The notes beneath the pieces were generated by a model. It made no database searches. It saw only the letters and a program-made list of their open reading frames with translations, and was not told where the DNA came from. From NCBI GenBank assembly GCA_045132035.1, contig JBGURM010000081.1, positions 1-5,658 on the forward strand: 5,658 nt of DNA, read 5' to 3'. The DNA comes from UBA2450 sp045132035 (GTDB lineage Bacteria; Bacillota_I; Bacilli_A; RFN20; CAG-826). Shown piece by piece: positions 1-5,460 of the stretch. The position numbers and the translations under genes are program-made. Each line of letters starts with the position of its first letter. The stretch's first letter is position 1.

Positions 1-321
1 ACTGAAGAGAAAAATAGACTTTTAGGAATATCATATAAAGATATTGATGAATTTGGCGTTGTTTCTAAAGAAGTAGCGGCCCAAATGGCTAGTAACGGCA
101 AGAAATTATTAAACGTTGATTACTGTGTTTCTTTTACTGGCAATGCTGGACCAACTGCAATGGAAGGTAAGCCAGTAGGCGAAGTTCATATTGGAATTGC
201 CTTTTTAGATACCGCTCAAGTGCATTCATATACCTTAGAAGGTTCTAGAGAAGAAATTCAAAATAAAGCAATTGAAATTGCTTTTGAACTTTTGGAGACA
301 TTAATTTTAGAAAATAATTAA
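1..321 (+). CDS. cinA: CinA C-terminal (PncC-type) domain protein, 5' end cut off by window edge
   Basis: The frame is open from base 1 to the TAA at 319-321, giving the last 106 residues; the true start lies upstream. The segment GVVSKEVAAQMA (about residues 20-31) and the signature TGNAGPTAMEGKPVGEVHIGIA region (about residues 46-67) match the CinA C-terminal domain. This family deamidates nicotinamide mononucleotide (NMN) to nicotinic acid mononucleotide in pyridine nucleotide salvage. Full CinA (about 400-420 residues) also carries an N-terminal molybdopterin-binding-like domain, while stand-alone PncC has about 160 residues. This fragment cannot tell the two apart. The location directly before recA is the classic cinA-recA arrangement of Firmicutes, which favours full-length CinA. 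The internal ATG at 85 falls inside the conserved domain, so it is not the real start. The family call is firm; the symbol is inferred partly from context. Confidence 0.87.
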   Translation, partial: TEEKNRLLGISYKDIDEFGVVSKEVAAQMASNGKKLLNVDYCVSFTGNAGPTAMEGKPVGEVHIGIAFLDTAQVHSYTLEGSREEIQNKAIEIAFELLETLILENN

Positions 322-322
322 T

Positions 323-347
323 TTTTTTTCACAATTTTTGAAAAAAA
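323..347 (+). repeat. T-run/A-run inverted repeat between cinA and recA
   Basis: TTTTTTTC (323-330) pairs perfectly with GAAAAAAA (340-347) across a 9-nt AT-rich loop. It begins two bases after the cinA stop. The 8-bp stem has only one G-C pair and no U-tract follows it, so it is at best a weak terminator or mRNA-end element. It may be no more than compositional bias. Read-through from cinA into recA seems likely. Confidence 0.4.
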
Positions 348-363
348 TCCACTCTGTATATAG

Positions 364-371
364 TGAGGAGG
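364..371 (+). promoter_or_regulatory. recA ribosome binding site
   Basis: TGAGGAGG contains a full AGGAGG Shine-Dalgarno (366-371), 9 nt before the ATG at 381. It is the strongest ribosome binding site in the window and fixes the recA start. It suggests recA is translated efficiently. Confidence 0.85.
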
Positions 372-380
372 CCATAATAA

Positions 381-1379
381 ATGGACAAAGAAAACAAACT
401 AAATGAAAAAGAACTCGATGAAGTTCTAAAACAAATTCAAAAACAATTTGGTAAAGGCGCCGTTATGAAACTCGGCGATAGGCCAAGTGTTGAGGTTTCC
501 GTCATTCCGAGTGGATCATTACTTTTAGATGAGGCTCTTGGAGTTGGTGGATATCCAAAAGGAAGGATTATTGAGATATATGGTCCTGAAAGTAGTGGTA
601 AAACCACTCTTGCCTTACATGCAATTGCAGAATGTCAAAAACAAGGTGGTAGAGCTGCCTTTATTGATGCTGAGCATGCTATTGACCCTGAATATTCTAA
701 AAACTTAGGTGTTAATGTTGACGAGTTAATCTTATCGCAACCTGATAGTGGTGAGCAGGCTCTTGAAATTGCAGAGATGCTTGCTAGTAGTGGCGCTATT
801 GATTTATTAATCGTCGATAGTGTTGCTGCTTTAGTTCCACAAGCTGAACTTGATGGAGAAATGGGTGATAACTCTGTTGGTATGCAAGCTAGACTTATGT
901 CTAAAGCGATGCGTAAACTCGCAGGTATTTTAAATAAAAATGACTGTGCGATTATCTTCATCAACCAATTAAGAGAAAAAGTTGGAGTAATGTATGGCAA
1001 TCCAGAAACAACTTCTGGTGGTAGAGCGTTAAAATTCTATGCATCTATCAGATTAGATATCCGTAGAACTGAAGCACTCAAGACTGGTAGTGAAGTTACT
1101 GGTAACACATGCCGCATTAAAGTTGTTAAAAACAAAGTTAGCCCACCATTCAAACAATGTGAAATTGACATTATCTATGGTGAAGGTATTTCTAAAGAAA
1201 GCGAAATTCTTGATCGCGCTGTTGAACTTGGTATTATCAAAAAGACTGGTGCGTGGTACGAATACGATGGCAGCAAGATTGCTCAAGGTCGTGACGCTGC
1301 TAAGGAATACATCAAGTCTAACGAAGATGTTAAGAACAAACTTTTAGAACAAATCAAAGCAGCAAAAGAAGCTGAGTAA
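381..1379 (+). CDS. recA: RecA recombinase
   Basis: This is the 332-residue ATP-dependent strand-exchange protein. It coats single-stranded DNA, drives homologous pairing and normally acts as co-protease for LexA. Visible motifs are the Walker A GPESSGKT (68-75), the catalytic Glu in FIDAEHA (E98), the Walker B strand DLLIVDS ending at D146-S147, the L1 region around ELDGEMGD (156-163), and the L2 region starting FINQLREKVGVMYGNPETT (193-211) and continuing to FYAS. Numbering runs two ahead of E. coli RecA. The start is set by the strong Shine-Dalgarno at 366-371. The protein ends in KAAKEAE, so the long acidic tail of many RecA proteins (E. coli has 353 residues) is missing. It follows cinA by 59 nt, probably in one transcript, and is closed by the terminator at 1387-1411. 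I see no CGAAC-N4-GTTCG-type LexA box in the upstream gap. Confidence 0.98.
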   Translation: MDKENKLNEKELDEVLKQIQKQFGKGAVMKLGDRPSVEVSVIPSGSLLLDEALGVGGYPKGRIIEIYGPESSGKTTLALHAIAECQKQGGRAAFIDAEHAIDPEYSKNLGVNVDELILSQPDSGEQALEIAEMLASSGAIDLLIVDSVAALVPQAELDGEMGDNSVGMQARLMSKAMRKLAGILNKNDCAIIFINQLREKVGVMYGNPETTSGGRALKFYASIRLDIRRTEALKTGSEVTGNTCRIKVVKNKVSPPFKQCEIDIIYGEGISKESEILDRAVELGIIKKTGAWYEYDGSKIAQGRDAAKEYIKSNEDVKNKLLEQIKAAKEAE

Positions 1380-1386
1380 AAGAAAT

Positions 1387-1411
1387 AAGCGGGAGAAAAT
1401 CCTGCTTTTTT
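1387..1411 (+). terminator. Intrinsic terminator after recA
   Basis: AAGCGGGA (1387-1394) pairs with TCCTGCTT (1400-1407), giving 8 bp with one G-U wobble and a GAAAA loop. A T-run at 1406-1411 follows, partly shared with the stem. It starts 7 nt after the recA stop. It separates the cinA-recA unit from the rny unit, which has its own promoter just downstream. Confidence 0.88.
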
Positions 1412-1443
1412 CAAGCCTAATCTACATAATAAAAGTTTATTCT

Positions 1444-1471
1444 TTTATAAACAGCAAATATTCTCTATAAT
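1444..1471 (+). promoter_or_regulatory. Predicted sigma-A-type promoter for rny operon
   Basis: A perfect TATAAT -10 box lies at 1466-1471. A partial -35 candidate TTTATA (4 of 6 to TTGACA) lies at 1444-1449 with 16-nt spacing. It sits between the recA terminator and rny, where a new promoter is needed. Transcription would start near 1478, about 156 nt before the rny ATG. The -10 is convincing; the -35 is weak, so the promoter may be moderate or activator-assisted. Confidence 0.7.
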
Positions 1472-1573
1472 ACAAGTGTATCTTCCGAAGAGATACTTAC
1501 CTATAGATTCTCAATAGAGAAATTGGTTTATCAGGCCTAGCCTGTTATATATAGAAGTCATACTTAATAATGT

Positions 1574-1592
1574 TTTTAGGTTGATTTTAGGT
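1574..1592 (+). repeat. Direct repeat TTTTAGGT, 11-nt period
   Basis: TTTTAGGT occurs at 1574-1581 and again at 1585-1592, separated by TGA. The 11-nt period is about one DNA helical turn, as in a protein-binding site, but the copies lie inside the predicted leader. Two short copies in AT-rich DNA can arise by chance, and no function is assigned. Confidence 0.35.
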
Positions 1593-1617
1593 AAATAGTC
1601 TTTTGACTATATATTTT

Positions 1618-1626
1618 AAGAAAGGA
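1618..1626 (+). promoter_or_regulatory. rny ribosome binding site
   Basis: AAGAAAGGA holds the Shine-Dalgarno core AAAGGA (1621-1626), 7 nt before the ATG at 1634. It supports that start, which places the membrane anchor at the protein's N-terminus. The hairpin at 1595-1610 ends 7 nt upstream, so leader folding could influence access to the site. Confidence 0.75.
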
Positions 1627-1633
1627 CATATTT

Positions 1634-3208
1634 ATGCCAGTTGTATTAAACGCTTTCACAGAAGTTGGTTTACCAATCATTTTAGCGTTCGTTGGCCTTT
1701 TATTAGGCGCTGCGCTTGTCTTCTTTGTGCCATTCTTTAAGAAACAAAGAGACCAAAACAAAGCAAATAAGATTGTTAGAGAAGCTGAAATCAAAGCTGA
1801 ACATATCATTAAAAATGCTCAACTTGATGGTAAACAAACAGTTAATGAAATGAAAAACCAAGCAGACAAAGAAATCAAGGAGAGGAAGCTTGAATTGGCT
1901 GCACAAGAAAACAAACTTCTTCAAAGAGAACAAAGCATTGACCGCAGAGACACTGCTCTTATTCAAAAAGAAGACACTCTTGATGAGAAAAATGAAAATC
2001 TCAATAGACGTCTTAAAGAAGTCGATAAGAAAGAACAAATCTTACAACAAAAGATTGATTCAATTATTGGCGAATTAGAGAAAGTTGCTCAAATGTCAAC
2101 TCAAGAAGCTAGAGATGAACTATTCCAAAGAGTGGAATCAAAAGTTTCTAAGGAAATTGCTCAATACATCAAAAACAAAGAAGACGAAGCAAAAGAACAA
2201 GTTGCTGAGAAGTCTCAAGAATTATTAGCGTTAGCGATGAGCAAATACGCTCAAGAAACAACAATTGAAAAGACCGTTGCTGTCGTTGCTCTTCCAAACG
2301 ATGAAATGAAAGGAAGAATTATTGGACGTGAAGGTCGTAACATTCGTACATTAGAAACACTTTTAGGTGTTGATTTAATTATCGATGATACTCCAGAAGT
2401 TATCACCGTTAGTTGCTTCAACCCAATTAGAAGAGAAATTGCTCGTATGTCTCTTGAAGCTTTAATTAAGGACGGAAGAATTCAACCAGGTAGAATTGAA
2501 GAAATCGTTGAAAAATGTAAACAAGAAGTTGATGAATCAATTCATAAGACTGGTCAAGATGTTGCCTTTAAACTTGGGCTACCAAGAATTAATCGTGAAC
2601 TCTTAGACTATGTTGGTAGACTTAAATACCGTACTTCATATGGACAAAATGCATTAGAACATTCTATCGAAGTCGCTTATCTTGCTGGAACTATGGCAGC
2701 TGAACTTGGCTTAGACCAAAATTTAGCAAAAAGAGCCGGACTCCTACACGATATTGGTAAGGCTTGTGACTTTGAAATGGATGGAAGCCACGTTGAAATC
2801 GGCGCTCGTTTAGCAAAGAAATATGGTGAAAACGAAGTTGTTATCAACGCGATTGAATCTCACCATGGTGATGTTCCTGCTAAGTTCATTATTTCTCACC
2901 TTGTTCAAGCTGCTGATACATTAAGCGCTGCTAGACCAGGTGCAAGAAGTGAAATGCTTGAAAACTACATTCAAAGAATTGAAAAACTCGAAGAGATTTG
3001 TAAATCTTACGAAGGCGTTTCTCAAAGCTACGCGATGCAATCAGGTAGAGAATTACGTGTTATGGTAGTTCCTGAAAAGATTGATGATATTGGTGCATTT
3101 AAACTTGCAAGAGAGATTAGAGAACGTATCGAAAACGAAATGACCTACCCAGGTCAAATTAAAGTCTCTGTTATTAGAGAATACCGCGCTGTTGAAACAG
3201 CGAAGTAA
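1634..3208 (+). CDS. rny: Ribonuclease Y, membrane-anchored endoribonuclease
   Basis: This 524-residue protein has the full RNase Y layout (B. subtilis Rny is about 520). Residues 13-35 form one hydrophobic membrane anchor, followed by basic FFKKQRDQNK. A long charged, Glu/Lys/Gln-rich coiled coil covers about 40-205. A KH RNA-binding domain carries GRIIGREGRNIR (227-238). An HD domain shows H343, the HDIGK motif (H372-D373), H410-H411 and D428, the expected metal ligands. A conserved C-terminal region includes ARPGARSE (433-440). RNase Y starts mRNA decay and processing from the inner membrane face in many Firmicutes. The gene has its own promoter and a long leader, and it heads a unit with ymdB, miaB and a YlbF/YmcA-type gene. 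No key residue is missing. Confidence 0.97.
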   Translation: MPVVLNAFTEVGLPIILAFVGLLLGAALVFFVPFFKKQRDQNKANKIVREAEIKAEHIIKNAQLDGKQTVNEMKNQADKEIKERKLELAAQENKLLQREQSIDRRDTALIQKEDTLDEKNENLNRRLKEVDKKEQILQQKIDSIIGELEKVAQMSTQEARDELFQRVESKVSKEIAQYIKNKEDEAKEQVAEKSQELLALAMSKYAQETTIEKTVAVVALPNDEMKGRIIGREGRNIRTLETLLGVDLIIDDTPEVITVSCFNPIRREIARMSLEALIKDGRIQPGRIEEIVEKCKQEVDESIHKTGQDVAFKLGLPRINRELLDYVGRLKYRTSYGQNALEHSIEVAYLAGTMAAELGLDQNLAKRAGLLHDIGKACDFEMDGSHVEIGARLAKKYGENEVVINAIESHHGDVPAKFIISHLVQAADTLSAARPGARSEMLENYIQRIEKLEEICKSYEGVSQSYAMQSGRELRVMVVPEKIDDIGAFKLAREIRERIENEMTYPGQIKVSVIREYRAVETAK

Positions 3209-3218
3209 TTATTACTTC
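3202..3218 (+). repeat. Perfect hairpin across rny stop codon, rny/ymdB junction
   Basis: GAAGTAAT (3202-3209) and ATTACTTC (3211-3218) form a perfect inverted repeat around one base. As RNA this gives a 7-bp stem with a TTA loop. It contains the rny TAA (3206-3208) and fills most of the 24-nt intergenic gap. No T-run follows, so it is not an intrinsic terminator. It could be an RNA processing or stability element, or a brake on ymdB translation. Confidence 0.55.
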
Positions 3219-3221
3219 TAG

Positions 3222-3227
3222 AAAGAG
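3222..3227 (+). promoter_or_regulatory. Weak ymdB ribosome binding site before a TTG start
   Basis: AAAGAG lies 5 nt before the TTG at 3233. It is a poor, close-spaced Shine-Dalgarno sitting just after the junction hairpin. The TTG is still the right start, because MRILFIGDVVG is the normal N-terminus of the family and no ATG alternative lies upstream in the gap. Confidence 0.5.
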
Positions 3228-3232
3228 TTATT

Positions 3233-4018
3233 TTGAGAATATTATTTATCGGAGATGTCGTTGGCCGTATTGGTCGACGAATGATTAAAGATTATCTATC
3301 GACTTACGTTGAAAAATATAATATTGATTTCGTTATCGCTAACGGAGAAAACGCAAGTCATGGAAAAGGATTATTACGACATCACTATCTCGAATTAATT
3401 GATAGTGGGGTTGATTGCGTTACTTTAGGCAATCATTATGATAGTAAAAAAGATTTAAGAGGCTACGCTGACCGAGTTGATCGCTTGGTGCGTCCTCTTA
3501 ATCTTATTTCTGATTATCCAGGTGAAGGATCCGTGGTCTTTGATGTAAATGGAGTGTCAATTAGAATTACTAATCTACTTGGCTCTGCATTTATGAAAGA
3601 AGAAGTCAATAACCCTTATTATTCTTTATTAGAATGCCTAGATGAATCAGAAGATAATGCGTCAATCCATATTGTTGACTTCCACGCAGAAGCAACAGGA
3701 GAAAAAATATGCTTTGCCTACGCATTTGATGGCAAGGTTAGTGCGGTTCTTGGAACTCACACTCACGTTCAAACTAGAGACTACCGTATTTTAGATGGTG
3801 GAACAGCGTTTATTTCAGATGTTGGAATGACTGGATATTATGATGGTGCTCTTGGCTTTGATAAAGATACAGTGGTTAGTAAACTAATGTATGGAAATAA
3901 TGTTAGATTTGACATTCCAAACGAAGGTAGAGGTGTCTTTTCTGCGGTTGTCCTTGATATTGATGAGTTAACAGGCAAATGCACTGAAATATTCCCTATT
4001 TATCAAATAGAAAAATAA
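3233..4018 (+). CDS. ymdB: YmdB-family metallophosphoesterase (TIGR00282 type)
   Basis: This is a 261-residue calcineurin-like phosphoesterase; B. subtilis YmdB has about 264. Metal-site motifs appear in order: FIGDVVG with D8, NGEN with E39 and N40, GNH with N67 and H68, DFHAEAT with H151, and GTHTHVQT with H176 and H178. DVGMTG follows at 196-201. B. subtilis YmdB hydrolyses 2',3'-cyclic nucleotides and affects biofilm-related and late adaptive gene expression. Whether this protein does the same is inference. It starts with TTG behind a weak ribosome binding site, 24 nt after rny, and ends 2 nt before miaB, so it is cotranscribed with both. One oddity: the segment after GNH reads YDSKKD, where the family normally has TWDKKE. 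The protein contains no Trp at all. Confidence 0.92.
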   Translation: MRILFIGDVVGRIGRRMIKDYLSTYVEKYNIDFVIANGENASHGKGLLRHHYLELIDSGVDCVTLGNHYDSKKDLRGYADRVDRLVRPLNLISDYPGEGSVVFDVNGVSIRITNLLGSAFMKEEVNNPYYSLLECLDESEDNASIHIVDFHAEATGEKICFAYAFDGKVSAVLGTHTHVQTRDYRILDGGTAFISDVGMTGYYDGALGFDKDTVVSKLMYGNNVRFDIPNEGRGVFSAVVLDIDELTGKCTEIFPIYQIEK

Positions 4019-4020
4019 AT

Positions 4021-5460
4021 ATGAAAACAAAGATTGTTAATTATCCAGATTTAGTAGCAGCGCGTAATCGCGAAAAAAGCGAGACGATATTTTTTGATGC
4101 TTCAACTTTACATCTAGATGAGATGAAGAAGATTGCTAGTGGAAAGAAATATTACATTCACACTTATGGCTGTCAGGCTAATGTTAGAGACGAAGAAACA
4201 ATGCGTGGAATGCTTGAAAGTGTTGGCTACACAAAAACTGAAAACGCTGAAGAAGCAGATGTCATTATCATTAATACCTGTGCAGTTAGAGAGAACGCTG
4301 AAGACAAAGTTTATGGTGAAATTGGTAATCTAAAGAAATACCGTAGAATTAATAAAAAACTTGTTTTAGGTATTTGTGGATGTATGGTGGAACAACCTGA
4401 AATATTACAAATTCTTCAAGATAAATTCCCAGAAGTAAACTTATTTTTTGGCACTCATGAAATTGATCAATTACTAGACTTGGTGTATGAAGTGTATTCA
4501 TCAGATATTAGGTTAATTTCTATCAAGTCAAAACAAGGTGAAGTTATCGAAAATAAAAATGTTACAAGAAACAATGAATATAAGGCATACGTCAATATTA
4601 TTTATGGTTGTAATAAATTTTGTACATATTGCATTGTTCCATATACAAGAGGAAAAGAAAGATCTCGCAAATTCTCTGACATTATGGATGAGGTAAGAGA
4701 GCTTAAAAAAGCTAATTATCAGGAGATTACTTTCTTAGGACAAAACGTCAATGCTTATGGCAAAGATTTAGACGAAGGCCGCGACTTCGCTGATGTGCTT
4801 GAAGAAGCGGCGAAAATGGGTATCCCAAGAATTCGTTTTACAACATCGCATCCGTGGGATTTCTCCAGCAAAATGATAGAAATTATTGCGAAATACGATA
4901 ATATTATGAAGTGTATCCACCTCCCTGTTCAATCAGGTAATGATGAGATTTTAAGACTCATGGGAAGACGTTATTCTCGCGAGCATTATCTTAATCTAGT
5001 TAAAGAGATGAGGGAGAAGATTCCAGGTCTCTCATTATCCACTGATATTATTGTTGGTTTCCCAAATGAAACTGAAGAACAATTCCAAGATACTTTATCA
5101 CTTGTTGATATTGTTAAATACGAAAGCGCATTTACCTTTATTTACTCTCCTAGAAGAGGGACACCTGCCGCTAAAATGGTGGACAATGTTACCTATAAAG
5201 ATAAGAGTAGAAGATTCCAAGAATTAGTGAAGCATTTGGAGGTTAACATTGAGAAGGACGCTTTAAGCTATATTGGCAACACATATAAGGTCCTTGTTGA
5301 TGGTGTTAGTAAGACAGATGAGAATATGTTATCTGGATATACCGAAAGCAATAAACTAGTGCACTTTAAAGGAAATAAAGATCTTGTTGGAAAAATCGTT
5401 AATGTGAAAATTCTTGAGTCACATACATATTCATTAATTGGAGAATTAGTGAATGAGTAA
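4021..5460 (+). CDS. miaB: tRNA-2-methylthio-N6-dimethylallyladenosine synthase MiaB
   Basis: This 479-residue radical SAM methylthiotransferase converts i6A37 to ms2i6A37 in tRNAs reading UNN codons, in the cytoplasm. The N-terminal UPF0004 domain supplies one [4Fe-4S] cluster through C51 (TYGCQ), C87 (INTCAVR) and C121 (ICGCM). The radical SAM cluster motif is C197-x3-C201-x2-C204 in GCNKFCTYCIVPYTRG. A TRAM RNA-binding domain covers about 413-477. The first 45 residues form an N-terminal extension of the kind seen in Firmicutes MiaB, which supports the ATG at 4021 over Met35. Only 2 nt separate it from the ymdB stop, and no clear Shine-Dalgarno precedes it, so translation is probably coupled to ymdB. 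The extension and the tRNA-type motifs favour MiaB over MtaB or RimO. Confidence 0.95.
   Translation: MKTKIVNYPDLVAARNREKSETIFFDASTLHLDEMKKIASGKKYYIHTYGCQANVRDEETMRGMLESVGYTKTENAEEADVIIINTCAVRENAEDKVYGEIGNLKKYRRINKKLVLGICGCMVEQPEILQILQDKFPEVNLFFGTHEIDQLLDLVYEVYSSDIRLISIKSKQGEVIENKNVTRNNEYKAYVNIIYGCNKFCTYCIVPYTRGKERSRKFSDIMDEVRELKKANYQEITFLGQNVNAYGKDLDEGRDFADVLEEAAKMGIPRIRFTTSHPWDFSSKMIEIIAKYDNIMKCIHLPVQSGNDEILRLMGRRYSREHYLNLVKEMREKIPGLSLSTDIIVGFPNETEEQFQDTLSLVDIVKYESAFTFIYSPRRGTPAAKMVDNVTYKDKSRRFQELVKHLEVNIEKDALSYIGNTYKVLVDGVSKTDENMLSGYTESNKLVHFKGNKDLVGKIVNVKILESHTYSLIGELVNE
5440..5444 (+). promoter_or_regulatory. Ribosome binding site inside the miaB 3' end
   Basis: GGAGA lies 8 nt before the ATG at 5453 and within the last codons of miaB. 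It identifies the overlapping downstream start and shows that the next gene is read as part of the same operon. Confidence 0.7.

Larger units (their letters stand above)
1478..1633 (+). promoter_or_regulatory. Long structured 5' leader of rny, possible cis-regulatory RNA
   Basis: The stretch from the predicted transcription start to the rny ATG holds no gene. Visible pairings are: a 5'-end hairpin, GTATCT (1478-1483) with AGATAC (1491-1496); a possible three-way junction closed by CTATA (1501-1505) with TATAG (1550-1554), enclosing TTCTC/GAGAA (1508-1512/1517-1521) and CAGGC/GCCTG (1532-1536/1540-1544); and a hairpin ATAGTC/GACTAT (1595-1600/1605-1610) just before the ribosome binding site. 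I could not match it to a riboswitch or T-box class that I know. A regulatory role is inference. The sequence is AT-rich, so some of these pairings may be fortuitous. Confidence 0.45.

Noticed and set aside
136..174. CinA signature shortened to AGPTAMEGKPVG without the GG of many PncC proteins
   Set aside because: A similar short form (GPD-x-LEG-x-PAG) is, as I recall, usual in Firmicutes CinA, so it is not a defect.
338..364. Possible recA promoter: TTGAAA (338-343) with TATAGT (359-364)
   Set aside because: Spacing is only 15 nt, and transcription would begin near 371, after most of the Shine-Dalgarno at 366-371. The mRNA would lack its ribosome binding site.
635..1000. Reverse-strand open frame of 121 codons inside recA
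   Set aside because: It lies wholly antisense to conserved RecA motifs, has no ribosome binding site and resembles no protein I know. It is a shadow of recA codon usage.
1090..1347. Second + strand frame inside recA
   Set aside because: It is the +1 shadow of the RecA C-terminal half. The RecA frame is intact, so there is no frameshift and no overlapping gene to support.
1570..1584. Leader peptide ATG TTT TTA GGT TGA in the rny leader
   Set aside because: It has only four codons, no convincing Shine-Dalgarno at proper spacing and no run of regulatory codons.
1466..1633. Known riboswitch or T-box in the rny leader
   Set aside because: I see no T-box GGTGG-type element and no match to the purine, c-di-GMP, preQ1 or SAM core sequences I know. 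It is kept only as an unassigned structured leader.
1703..2038. Reverse-strand open frame of 111 codons inside rny
   Set aside because: It is antisense to the RNase Y coiled coil. Its Phe/Leu-rich content is the complement of Lys/Glu codons, not a real membrane protein.
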